Assembly: GCA_032622095.1 (NCBI GenBank)
Contig: CP136068.1
Location: 111,115,546 to 111,179,545 of the forward strand
Length of the DNA: 64,000 bases
Direction: 5' to 3'
DNA from: Siphonodentalium dalli
Lineage: Eukaryota > Mollusca > Scaphopoda > Gadilida > Siphonodentaliidae
The notes under the pieces are model-generated. The model did no database searches, had not been told where the DNA came from, and saw only the letters and a list, made by a program, of their open reading frames with translations. A program made the position numbers and the translations under genes. Numbering within the stretch: the first letter of the stretch is position 1; each line of letters opens with the position of its first letter. Shown here piece after piece: positions 21,593-33,629 of this stretch.

Positions 21593-22098
21593 TAGATCGT
21601 GCCACGAATCTCTACTCTGTCTAACGCCCGTATAGATCATATTCCACAGTACAAAACCTGGGAACTTTTTGAAGTTTTGACAGGGAAACTTATAAAGTCG
21701 AAAAAATAACGTGGGGAACATTTTCATAGTTATTACCTGTTCCTTGATGGTGCACTTCACTGTAGATGAAAGTCCCAACTCGTAATTGCATGATTTTCTC
21801 TTACTTTTGAGAGCCGATAAAATTTGCAATAAACATCGAATTAATTACCCAGGAGAAATTCCATAAATGTAAGAGACGCAAAGCAAAATCGCTCACAAAG
21901 TCACTTAAATCGGGAAATTTCGAGCTAGGACATTCACGTACAGTGAAGTATATCACTACGGAACAGGTAATAACTAAGAAATATATTCCCAGTGTTATTA
22001 TTTCAACTGTATAAGGTTCCCTACATGTCAAACCTTCAAAAAGTGGAATATGATATATGCGGGTGTTAGCCAGAGTGAAGATTCATGGTATGATCTAG
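21593..22098. mobile_element. Palindromic element with TAGATCATGCCA-type ends and 9-bp TSD (family K)
   Basis: The left end TAGATCGTGCCACGAATC and the right end GATTCATGGTATGATCTA are inverted. Inner arms match too (GGAACAGGTAATAACT and its complement). The flanks GGTGTGACG and GGAGTGACG are a 9-bp direct repeat with one mismatch, the Mutator-like pattern. Shortened ~75-bp versions with the same ends occur at 44230-44304, 44484-44553, 44678-44754 and 47110-47185. Confidence 0.7.
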
Positions 22099-22584
22099 GA
22101 GTGACGATCTTGAGCAGCTAATTGAAATGGGTCCAGCATTCCCGACCCCAGTCTCGTTAAATCTAGACCAAGGTTTCATTATCATCAATAAGTAGTTGAA
22201 CGAAATAAGACTTGTATCTGGATATTTATCCAGTCAGACTGCCCCGACCCAAGCGTTGGTGTGCCTACATACATATATGTTTTTACAAGCCAAGGGCGTA
22301 GTCGTATGCACCAACCTGATCCCTATATGGCAAATTTCTTTTGCATCCCTATTCATATTACATCTATAATTTTCCAACTATACTACCTCGAACTTTCCAA
22401 CTGCATGCAAGGAAATAACAGATCCCTGTCCGTATGATACGAAAGTTTCCAATATGTGGTCAAGTATGTCTACAGTTCAGCCGCAAGCATGAACACAATT
22501 AACTTCAGATATTTAGGTCGGAGTTTGAATCGTCAGAACAACATGTTTTATACCCTAACATTTCCCTAGTGTTGAGCAAATGTA

Positions 22585-22763
22585 CTCAATCCGATCAGAC
22601 GCTCCTAAATTACTATTTCTTTGGCTTCGGGGGTAAAACAAATTTCAAAAATCAATATCTGATCATTCTGAGCTTCGATGTGTGGGTTCCTCGACTCGTA
22701 TGAAATATTTTTTACCCCCGAAGCCAAAGAAATAGTAATTTACGAGCGTCTGATTGGATTGAG
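22585..22763. mobile_element. TA-flanked palindromic MITE
   Basis: CTCAATCCGATCAGACGCTC at the left and its diverged complement at the right are flanked by TA. The arms continue TTACTATTTCTTTGGCTTC. Partial relatives lie at 17095-17165 and 34590-34720. Confidence 0.8.
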
Positions 22764-22769
22764 TACCTT

Positions 22770-23758
22770 TGACAGGGTCCGCGCTGGACCGAAATTTACT
22801 TTTGCCAAATGGAAATATTTGTTTGCCAAATGAAAATATTGTTGCCAATTGCTGTCCCTGATAGTATCATTTTCTGCAACCTTTTTTGAGTCTTATATTT
22901 CGACACTCGTGGTTTGAACGACGTTTGATATCGATAGGAAAGCAGTTAGTTAATAATTATACTCACATTTCTATTGTGGTTTATCGTACAACAATAAACC
23001 AACCACCGAACAATAAAATGGTAGAAGGGTTGCTTCTTCAGAAGGGAACATCACAATAGGATTGCATGCAGCTATGAAACAGCACTATCACACTAAATAC
23101 TGGTAATCGCTCCATCATCGATACTAATGCTACCAGATTAACCCTTTACCCAACAGAACGGCCCTGTGCCAATGCATTCTCTTATATATGCGAGTCGACC
23201 ATAGGTCGCCTCGCATATATAAGAGAATGCATTGGCTTAACATATTAAAAATTCTAAAATTGTTAAAGAATGTAAGAAAAAATGGTAAAAAGTGTTAAAA
23301 AAAGATTTTTTTTAGGCCAATGCATTCTCTTATATATGCGAGGCGACATATGGTCGACTCGCATATATAAGAGAATGCATTGGCACAGGGCATAACTGTA
23401 ACCATCACAATGTGGTCAATGAGCCGGTTCCAATGATATCCATATTTGTATGGTTTTATTGAGACAGACCCAAGATAATTTAGGCTGTTGCAGCTTTATT
23501 TGGCCGTTTTTGGCCGGTTTGTTGGGTAAAGGGTTAACTGCAGCTTAATGGAGGTGTTTAACTTTTATAAAACACCACTAATATAATTCTATTGTAATAG
23601 TTTCCAAGAACGAACATTATTGATTGTCCGATATTTTTCAACTTTATTGAGGATTTAAAAGTGATTTGCCAAAACTTTTGCCAAATGAAAATATATTTTG
23701 CCAACATCTGTGAATTATTTTTGCCATTGGCAAATTAAGAAGTGGCAGCGCGAACCAT
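22770..23758. mobile_element. Family J element, copy 2, interrupted by a family E MITE
   Basis: GTCCGCGCTGGACCG at the left and GGCAGCGCGAACC at the right are inverted. TTTGCCAAATGAAAATAT-type motifs lie near both ends. A complete TTAA element (23142-23533) is nested inside. Confidence 0.5.
23142..23533. mobile_element. piggyBac-like MITE, family E copy 1
   Basis: TTAA on both sides (23138-23141 and 23534-23537) flanks CCCTTTACCCAACA..TGTTGGGTAAAGGG ends. Two 69-bp hairpin cassettes lie at 23168-23236 and 23316-23384. The right-hand unique part contains TGTGGTCAATGAGCCGG and GAGACAGACCCAAG. Confidence 0.9.
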
Positions 23759-23901
23759 GACCTTTATTCACTGTTTTGAGGCCTAAAATTACAAATTGTT
23801 TAGCTGTATTTTTTTGGTCCGGGATTAATTGCGAGTCTTAAGCTGAAATAAAAAGAACCCACTCTCGTCATATACTGCTATGATTGCGTACAGTAACCTA
23901 T

Positions 23902-26900
23902 TAGTCCAGGAGATATTGGTCAACCTCTGCACCCCCCCCCCCCAGGACTTAACTTCACCCCACTAATTTTCTTCCTTAAGGTCTCCTCTAATTTTTTTCA
24001 CTTGTTAACAAGAAAAAAAAGTGGCCGCAGAGACTCCAGACAAGATGGCGTCCATCATGGCGGCCATTGTTTTTAAATGCACCAGGTCTCTTTGATCGCC
24101 ATTATAGTAAAGATGATAGCACATGCGGTCTTGTTTTCCGCTCGATTCGTTATGCTAATATGCAACCCTTACAAATTAGCCAAAAATCCGACACCAGAAT
24201 CCAATATGGCGGCCAAGATGGCCGCCGAAATGTGAAAATATGCTATTTTTCTGACATGTTACCACCTTTCGTTTGTCTCTGTGGGAAAATGTTAGAATGT
24301 TTGCGTCATGTTATAGATTTATCATATAGAGGAGTCATTGTCGAACACATGGGGACCATAATATGCATTCATTGCGGGATAGTTTTGTCCGATATCACGT
24401 TTTCCCAAATGCCGGTATCATAGGTCAAAGCCTAATTTCCGTTAATAACGCGATGTTATGTTTCGAATCAATGAATGTTATTGCTATTATAACAACACCC
24501 ATGCATATATATTTGCAGGAGATACTCGAGCTAGGATTCCTCTTATACCTGAGTTGAGGAATATTTACCCACATCCAAGATGGCGGCCAAAATGGCCACC
24601 AGAAATAAAAAATCGCCGAAAATCGCTGATTTTAACATCAGTGAGCATTATTGTCATGACAACTCCACACCTGCTTACTATTGTAAGTTGGGAACACTTA
24701 GGCGAAGAACTTTCCTTGTACCATATCCAAATAAAAGTCCCCCAAATCCAAAATGGCGCCCACAATGGCGGACAGATTTTGAAAAATCACCGAAATTCCC
24801 TCTTATTCACATCATTGGGCATTATTGTCGTGCGTACAGTTGAGTTGGAAATACTGAGGTGAAGTAATTACCTTACATCTCATGCAAGAAATGGTTTTCC
24901 AAATCGAAGATGGCGGCCAAAATGGCGACCGAAATTTGAAAACACGCCTACATTCCTTTACTTTCTTAGGATGGGCGTTATTGTTTCGCGATTTCTACCC
25001 ACCATTACATGTTGATATGTATGAATTATTCATTAGGGTTTGGTAAGTGATACTCACAGTCAATATGGCGACCAAACTGGCGGGCACAAATTGAAAAGAA
25101 GCCGATATTATCACATACTAATTTCAACTTTTTGTCATAATAATGATTTGTATAAACGAAACGGTACATACTATAAGCCATATATTAGTTCCAATGCAAG
25201 TCGTAGCCTTTTGGAAGGATGAAAACCCACAATCGCAATGTGGCATTTCAAAATCCATTCTCCACTAAGGGCTCATACTGGCCGTAACCGTATATAGGTG
25301 CGCCGAATTAGTCATATTATGACTTCCAAGAATCAAAACAATAGTACCTGAGCTTATTCTGAATTGCCACATTCAGCATTATCTAGAATCGTTTCCGTCT
25401 CTTCGTCAGATTAATCTATCTCACTCACAACAACAGTTCACTACTATTCGTTGTAGGAGTGTGCAACTAATAGGAATGTTTCAAACAATACATATGCCGG
25501 TGTTGTTTTCGAAAGCTTGGAATTATTAGCGAGCTTCATTCGTGGTATAGCTTATGGTATAATTCAGATGCTATATATGGGGTATATGCGTCATCTTGTG
25601 CGGTACACTATAAAGGTATTCGGTCGATGCGTATACTAGCTTTCAGAAGGACCTATCTATCTGCGTATTGTCAGCTTTGGTGACCTAATGGGGATAACAA
25701 CGTGTACACCTGGTGATCTTCCCAAACAGCCACTTCTCAATATATGGTTCATCAATTCACATACTCATCTAATGCACTGACGTACCCGGACAACTTCTGT
25801 ATATGGCTTCGAATGTTGAAAGCCCGACATTTGACGGTTGCATTTCTGCTAAGGCGTAGAAGACCATAATGCATAATATACCCAAACTCCTTGAACGTGA
25901 TCATAAGAACAAGCTTGTTGGCGTCCAGCAATCGTCTCACCGAACAGATCCAAGCAGATGATAACAATACACACGGTGCTAGTTTGTGCGTATGTGTCAT
26001 GATAGTGGAACTGAATTTGGACCATGACTGCACCGCCCCTTATTTTGTTATGTTTTAGATTCAGACAGGATCTCATGTGTGGCTTTGCTTTCCTTGTATG
26101 CTAAGATTGTATGTTCCCATCCGTTTGGAAGCCGTTCTTAAACAACTGGACCAGGAGTATGCCATTGGCTACTGCTGTATACCAAGACTGGGGTGTAGTC
26201 TTAAAGGCGATACCTTTGATAGTTGGTTGATATGTCATACTCACGCTGGGTGGTATGGTTCAAGAAAATACAAATGCCATCAACAAAAGGGTGAAATGTT
26301 CAACGCGAAGAACATCCAGAGGAATGTTACGTTAACGAGCTCTTGCATTCAGTTCAACAAACGTTGGTACACCAAGTGATTTCTTGGTAACATCACCAAT
26401 GCGACCATTTTCCTGCATGAGACATTAACTACTATATTCTAAAGTTATATATAAAGCTATATGAGCATAAAGGTCGCGTCCCCCAACGGCCACAGCCATT
26501 GCCATCGAGACTGTAAATTTTTTCTTTAAATAAATAGTGAAACAAATGCACCACAGTTCCTGACATTTTCTTGAATAATACCGCCCACATACTGACACTA
26601 ACCCCGAGAGAGGATAACAAACAACGCATACATTCATGCTATAAAGACATTATCCTTTAGTCCATCCGACTGTTTTGAGGGAAGCTAGCATATTATTATC
26701 CAGACAAAAGTGTACGTAGTTGAATCAGAAAGGCTTCGTACCGGATGTGGAAATACAATCTTACCACACCAAATAAAACCGACACGCATGACATTCGATA
26801 TCTTAAACATGCACCAGGTGTAGGGGTGGTGTATACATTGGCCCATTTCATTCCCACTATCATGGCGAATGTCCACAAACTAGCACCGCGAGCATTGTTC

Positions 26901-28751
26901 TTCTCTGCTGGGATATATTCGACGAGACAACTGCGGGGCGTCACACAATTTGCTTCGGATAAAGGTCAAGAAGTGTGGGTAGTCTGTACACTAGGGTCTT
27001 CTCCTTATCAGATAGACATCTGTCCAAGGGAATGAGACAGCTAGCAACCTTCGAAACACTGTCGAAGTAAGGTGTCCACATATGCCAATGCGTTCGCTGA
27101 GTTTGTGAGTTGACGAACCATCTATTGAGAAGTGACTAGCTAACTGGTTCGCCAGGTGTACATGTCGTTATCCCTGGGGTATGAGACACATACATAGAGA
27201 TGACATTCTGTAAGCCAGACACCGGAAAATGAATTGTTTGAAACGTTATGATTAGAGGGACCATACTACCAGGAAGTGGTGAATACTTTGTCGGTGTGAG
27301 CGACCTAGATTTATCAGACAAAGACATGGAAGCTGGTCCAGGTAATTATGGACGTGACGTGGCAAATCAGCAACTGTTATCAGGTAATTGTTCTGATATA
27401 ACTATTCGGCGCACCTACGCTTACGGCCATTATCGGTGCTAAGTGGAGACTGGATTTCGAAATGCCACATCGCGATATTAATTGTGGTGTTTCATCTTTC
27501 CAGAAGGATAAGAGCTATGTTATGCGCTTTTGATACCTTTAAGTTGAACTAGTAGATGGTTTATGTTGGCTGTGAGTATCAATTGTCAAACACTAATGAA
27601 TACTTCATGTCACTATTCCATATCAACATGTAATGGTGGATAGAAATCGCGAAACAATAACGCCCATCGTAATAAAGTAAAGGAATGTAGACTTGTTTTC
27701 AAATTTCGGACGCCATTTTGGCCGCCATCTTCGATTTGGAAAACCATTTCTTGCATGAGATGTAATGTAATTACTTGATCTCAGTATGTCCAACTCAATT
27801 GTAAGCATGGGTGGAGTTGTCTCGACAATAATGCCCAATGATGTGAATAAGAGGGAATTTCGGTGATTATTCAAAATCTGTCCGCCATTGTGGGCGCCAT
27901 TTTGGATTTGGGGGACTTTTATTTGGATATGGTACAAGGAAAGTTCTTCGCCTAAGTGTTCCCAACTTACAACAGTAAGCAGGTGTGGAGTTGTCATGAC
28001 AATAATGCTCACTGATGTTAAAATCAGCGATTTTCGGCAATGTTTTATTTCTGGTGGCCATTTTGGCCGCCATCTTGGATTTGGGTAAATATTCCTCAAC
28101 TCAGGTATAAGAGGAATCCTAGATCGAGTATCTCCTACAAATATATATGCATGGGTGTTGTTATAATAGCAATAACATGCATTGATTCGAAACATAACAT
28201 CGCGTTATTAACGGAGATTAGGCTTTGACCTATGATACCGGCATTTGGGAAAACGTGATATCGGACAAAAATATCCCGCAATGAATGCATATTATGGTCC
28301 CCATGTGTTCGCCAATGACTCCTCTATATGATAAATGTATAACATGACGCAAACATTCTAACATTTTCCCACAGAGACAAACGAAATGTGGTAACATGTC
28401 AGAAAAATAGCATATTTTCACATTTCGGCGGCCATCTTGGCCGCCATATTGGATTCTGGTGTCGGATTTTTGGCTAATTTGTAAGGGTTGCATATTAGCA
28501 TAACGAATCGAGCGGAAAACAAGACCGCATGTGCTATCATCTTTACTATAATGGCGATCAAAGAGACCTGGTGCATTTAAAAAAAATGGCCGCCATGATG
28601 GGCGCCATCTTGTCTGGAGTCTCTGCGGCCACTTTTTTTTCTTGTTAACAAGTGAAAAAAATTAGAGGAGACCTTAAGGAAGAAAAATAGTGGGGTGAAG
28701 TTAAGTCCTGGGGGTGGGGGGTGCAGAGGTTGACCAATATCTCCTGGACTA
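23902..28751. mobile_element. 4.85 kb imperfect palindrome (long inverted-repeat element)
   Basis: The outer ends are TAGTCCAGGAGATATTGG and its complement. The left arm (to about 26155) and right arm (from about 26715) can be aligned through most of their length. The outer 1.4 kb is nearly identical and the inner arms are clearly more diverged, which leaves a central loop of about 560 bp. Possible 3-bp flanks TAT are weak. Long inverted repeats are typical of some Mutator-like and foldback elements. Open frames of up to 190 codons in the arms follow the repeat modules, and no transposase signature is visible in the loop. The element is best described by structure only. Confidence 0.8.
24190..25095. 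repeat. ATGGCGGCC modules in the left arm, about 150-190 bp apart
   Basis: Motifs of the form AAGATGGCGGCCAAAATGG recur near 24201, 24575, 24751, 24904 and 25064. Each is followed by a GAAATTTGAAAA-type stretch and a CCG..TTCC block. The mirror set lies at about 27705-28455 in the right arm. AAGATGGCGGC is also the well-known YY1 site; whether anything binds here is not shown. Confidence 0.75.
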
Positions 28752-29401
28752 TATAGGATAATATGTAGATCCGTCTCGTTAAGAAGCTGACGAATATTTT
28801 ACATTAGCGCACCTAGATCTGCTGAAATATTTTCGTAAAAAGTCTTGGATGATGGATCTGATCACAGTTTCAGTTCTCAGTCGTTTCTGAAGATACACAT
28901 TTATAATAAACACGGTCACAAATTCACAATGCATTTACATCGTGTAAAACATAACTGCATAATGACACTGATATTGAAGTAGTTATGGACTGGACATCAA
29001 TGCAATGAACTCGAACACAGAAAAACACAACCGCGCAACGGAATTCAGAAAAATCAACACATGGTTGCGCCGTTGCGGGTTGTGATGACATAACTCAGAC
29101 CGCATGTATGGTCACGCTGTCACTCCAGGGTGGTGAATGGGGGGGGGGGGGGGGTATGTGCAAACTAGAATATGTGCATTTCATACAAGCATTTCAACCA
29201 TTAATAATTGTCGACGTTCCATGATTTGTACACGTGGTTGGCATTGGGTTATGGTTTTGAATTTTGTATATAATATGTTGACCGACTGTAACGTATGCCT
29301 ACATGTATATAGCAGTAATTGTTTATGCAGTGTCCAACGTTTCGTAATGTATGTATAACTCATCGACATAACTCTCTTGTTTCCCTGTGGTATATTTTAA
29401 A

Positions 29402-29495
29402 TTCAGAGTCGTATACTATTTTTCGCTCAGTTTTAAATTCGCGCACCGACGGGTGCGCGAAAATCGTACTGAGCGAATTTAAATACGAGTAAGGT
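29402..29495. repeat. Hairpin beside a GAT microsatellite
   Basis: TTCGCTCAG..AAATTCGCGCACC faces GGTGCGCGAA..CTGAGCGAA around GACG. A GATGAT run follows at about 29509-29545 and a poly-G run precedes at about 29140. The rest of 28752-29645 shows no gene. Confidence 0.65.
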
Positions 29496-29682
29496 ATTAT
29501 GATGCGATGATGATAACGGCGATGATGATGATGATGATGTGATGATGACGTTGGCGATGTTAACGACGAGAACGACGACGTTGGTAATGACAACTATTTT
29601 GTAAATAGTGGACATATGTTCGTTTTAACTCTTATTACATATAATCACTGTCGGATACCCGTTTAGGTTCGGACATTCCAAG

Positions 29683-29718
29683 ATGGCGGCGCCCACTAAA
29701 GCAGATAAACGGTAAGTG
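29683..29718 (+). CDS. First-exon-like ATG segment with splice donor, inside an inverted repeat
   Basis: AAGATGGCGGCGCCC contains an ATG in good context. The frame reads MAAPTKADKR and meets GTAAGTG, a consensus donor, within about 30 bases. The same segment is present inverted in the right arm (about 32630-32665, minus strand). It may be the first exon of the element's own lost transposase, or a captured host 5' exon. No downstream exon was recognised. Confidence 0.3.
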
Positions 29719-30034
29719 TATATATTTTCTCCAAGCAGCAATCAACGACATCTTTCGGTGATACACATTGAAACGGTTATGTAGGAATTTGTATGCCCAA
29801 TACATACGTAACACGCCTTTCGCATGACAGGCATGTGAATTGTTGTACTTGGCGTGTCAAGTCGTCATAATTTTTCGAAATTTTATCGAGGCGGCGAATC
29901 GCTTTTTCGTATTTTTCTGGCCCTGGGCTCATGCATCCGCAAATTTATGTATTGTTGTGGGTAAATTAGGTCACCACACATCTTCGGAATGCAAAACCGG
30001 CGATATTTTTATTGTCTAACTCCGAAAAACGACC

Positions 30035-30170
30035 TTTGAAAATTTCAAAATGTTCAGGTTCGGATTCGCAACATTCGCGATGATTTTGTTCAGGTTCAGA
30101 CACAATTTTTGTTCAGGTTCGGACAAATTTGGTTCAGGTTCGGACAATTTTAGTTCAGGTTCGGACGCAT
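30035..30170 (+). repeat. Subterminal GTTCAGGTTCGGAC repeats (left)
   Basis: GTTCAGGTTCGGA-type motifs occur five times at about 20-35 bp intervals, facing a set of four complementary copies at about 32200-32295. One further copy (GTTTAGGTTCGGAC) sits near each extreme end. Such arrays are common as transposase-binding sites. Confidence 0.75.
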
Positions 30171-30171
30171 C

Positions 30172-32130
30172 AAAACCTTACCTATAAATGACATGCCGAG
30201 GTGCAGTCGCGATCTTACTGTGCGTGTTATTACCGAACATCCATTGTTAATTTGTTATATATAATATGTCAGCTGAAATTTCCAAATATAGGTTGTAAAT
30301 TCTCCGAATTAATCAGAATTAATTGGATAAAAGCCACAGTTGAATATTCTCGAGCAATGTCTACTATAAACCAGCTAGTGGGAATTATTACATTTTACAT
30401 ATGAGCAACAGTGGTATTATTACTTATCTTCTGAAATATCGGGGATACATGGATATTTAATACATGGTTCTCGATTTTGAACCCCGAGGCGGAGCCAAGG
30501 GGTTTCAAAAAGAGACATCCGGGTATTAAATCTCCTAGTATCCCACGATGTTGGCGGAGTTAACGATTTTGTCCCACATCAATAGCTACCATGTGGTGTG
30601 CTTTTCATAGCTTATCACACCAATCAGCACCATGCAATAAGAATAATTCAGTAGCAGACCTATCGATCCTGTTTTAGGTGACGTCAATTAAGCTCAGTGC
30701 GCTAGAACAATGTCACGATTGGTGAAACTGCTAGTTCAAGGGTAATTCATAACCACGATGTTTCACTTGCTTTTATACGCCCACTGCCAAGAGTTACGGG
30801 GACATGGTGCATGATTTAAACGTGACGTTGTTGTTAATCAGATTGTTAGTTACAACCGGGTGTGGGGACAAGCGTTGTTTGTTATATATGTTTCCCTATG
30901 AAATAGCTGTAATTTTAAATGACATACGATGCGCTCTCTTTCGTCATGACCTTGGCATGGATAATAATTTTCAAACGTTATCTCACTGTAGATACTTCTG
31001 TTTAAAAACGGGTACACAATTATTGACGCGTGTAATATATTATCAATGGAACTACGCGAAATTCCGCGGAAGACTGAAAATAGTTTATTACTGCGATAAG
31101 TTCTAAAGAAAAACAAATGATCCCGTTTTATTACGTATTCAGTTATTTGTTAATTGGGTTTCTGTGCGTAATATTTAACCATTGGGTAGGCACTATTCTC
31201 TTAAGCGCATGAAGGAAATTTTCCACCAAAATTAGAGATGCTTAATTTGCCAACGGAACAGCTGATATTGTTTGCATAAGTTTCACTACTTCGGCGTCTA
31301 AATTCTTGTTTCGATAAACAAATACTTGTAGTTTTGCAGAATTGCTTACCATAAGCATAACATAAAGAGAACACATATGGTTTCTCGAATAATATATTCC
31401 TGAAATATCGCCGCTCGTGAAGATTCGCATATTGCAGGTATTATTCGGCAAACCATAGGTATTCTCTATGTTCGCATAGTGCTGAATCGAACGCAACATG
31501 TTCGGGCTCTAATTAATAGTCCTGCGTAATAGTCATGTGACAAATGGTTAACTTGTAACTGGATTCAATATTTAGAAATGAGGCAAAACACATAAGGCTT
31601 ATATTGAAAAGAATATGTTTCGTGTGAATACCCAAATATATCATCCAACTATTCATACAAAACATGGTATATATTGTCTATCTATCAGCAAGTATTTATG
31701 GGCAAATTGTGGGAACAGCTATATAATCACATTCATCGTATAAGCAGTCTAATAAAATAGAGTTACTGTTCGTGGCTCGTTTCTGCGCTTTATGTCTGGG
31801 AATATATTGTTAATAGAGACTGGGGGTAAATACATCATTACACGGCTTGTTGAGGGGGGATCGCCTCGGGGGATACGAGCATCTACCGGGGCATATACAC
31901 ACAGTACCCCCATCAAAAAGCCGTGTAACTTATATTATGGACAGTTATCTGCTCATCTACGTGTGGCGACCTTCGTGGCATCGTATGTGGATGTGGAGGG
32001 GGAATCACGTGATTGCATACATCTCACACGCATAAAATAAGAAAGTCCGCCCAAATTATTCACGAGTGGGCTAAAACCATGCCCTCGTGTTCCCCATTTA
32101 TCGTTTCTTTTACGAATGGAAGATAACCAA
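30172..32130. other. Interior of the 29646 element: no recognisable gene
   Basis: Several open frames of 60-100 codons on both strands were read; none shows a catalytic motif, domain or splice-supported structure I recognise. Confidence 0.4.
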
Positions 32131-33253
32131 ATGCACAAAAACGCAATAAGAACGCGACTGTACCCCGGCGTGTCATTTGTATGCGAAGTTTTTGATGCGT
32201 CCGAACCTGAACCAAATTTGTCCGAACCTGAACACAAATTGTGTCTGAACCTGAACAAAATAATCGCGAATGTTGCGAATCCGAACCTGAACATTTTGAA
32301 ATTTTCAAAGGTCGTTTTTCGGAGTTAGACAATAAAAATATCGCCGGTTTTGCATTCCGAAGATGTGTGGTGACCTAATCTACCCACAACAATACATAAA
32401 TTTGCGGATGCATGAGCCCAGGGCCAGAAAAATACGAAAGAGCGAACATTTCGCCGCCTCGATAAAATTTCGAAAAATTATGACGACTTGACACGCCAAA
32501 TACAACAATTCACATGCCTGTCATGCGAAAGGCGTGTTACGTATGTGTTGGGCATACAAATTTCTACATAACTGTTTCAAGGTGTATCACCGAAAGATGT
32601 CGTTGATTGCTGTTTGGAGACAATATATACACTTACCGTTTATCTGCTTTAGTGGGCGCCGCCATCTTGGAATGTCCGAACCTAAACGGGTATCCGACAG
32701 TGATAATAGGAAGAAAATCTATCAGCCTGGTTATATAATTATGAAGCGATGATGACACGCGTTGAAGTCAAGGTTGAATTTTTTTTCGTACGCACAAATA
32801 TAGTGCATGTCCTTGAGATGTAACTGTGTCAAATAATACACACGCACCAAAGCGAAGCAATGAAGAGGGAGCGAGTTTTATATGGGACACAAAACCAGAA
32901 AAGGGTCCCTCGTGGAGATTGCCAGCATGTGCCATATAATTATACCGACGGGGCGTATGTAAATGGGTTTATAAATAATCGAGAATCCAGAACATCAACC
33001 TTTTGATAGCGGATTGATTCTAATCAACTTTGGTGTGTTTTCAAAGACACCATAGGATATTATTAGTTCCATGATTGTGCGATAACATGTCGGTTCTTAT
33101 ATTCTATCTTTACCTCTGTGAATTTTTAACACCCTAATTTTGTGGAAATGTGAGCGGAGAACGTTTGAATTGTTTTGATATTAACTTTTGTGAGAGAGGT
33201 CTTCCAACCATCAAAGGTGGTCATAATTATACCGATATAAATCTGGTTTCGAT

Positions 33254-33591
33254 GGTGTCCTGTATCCGCCACATGCTTTTGTTCGCTTAATTGTTTTTTT
33301 TTCGTTTTTTCGCTTGCTTCGGTTCCTTCGCGGGCAAGCAAGCAAGCGAAATAATGTTAATTATTTGATTTATTTCGGTTCCTTCACCACGAAGGAAGCG
33401 AAAAAAATATATATACGAAAAAAGTGAAAAAATCAAACGAGAACGCGAAAAACATTGTTATTTCGCTTGCTTCGTTTGGTTTTTTCGCTTCCTTCGGTTC
33501 CTTCGTGCGACATTTTGTTGTTTTTTTCGCTTTCGGCGGTTCCTTCGCGAAGTATCCGAAGCAAGCGAAGGAACCACCGAAAACCACCACC

Positions 33592-33629
<38 letters not shown>

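Larger units (their letters stand above)
29646..32702. mobile_element. 3.06 kb element with ~580-bp inverted repeats, CAC termini, 5-bp TSD
   Basis: The terminal inverted repeats start CACTGTCGGATACCCG and extend about 580 bp with high identity. The element is flanked by the perfect 5-bp direct repeat ATAAT (29641-29645 and 32703-32707). A CAC terminus with a 5-bp duplication is the pattern of Transib/RAG-type transposons, though such long terminal repeats are unusual for them and no RAG1-like catalytic core is visible in the 1.9 kb interior. Copies of GTTCAGGTTCGGAC lie inside each repeat. Chapaev/CACTA-type elements are the main alternative. Confidence 0.7.

Noticed and set aside
27623-28195. 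A 190-codon minus-strand frame
   Set aside because: It lies in a repeat arm, follows the ATGGCGGCC modules and has a broken counterpart in the other arm.
29646-32702. A RAG1/RAG2-like coding pair inside the CAC-ended element
   Set aside because: No catalytic core or Kelch-like repeats could be read in any frame of the interior.
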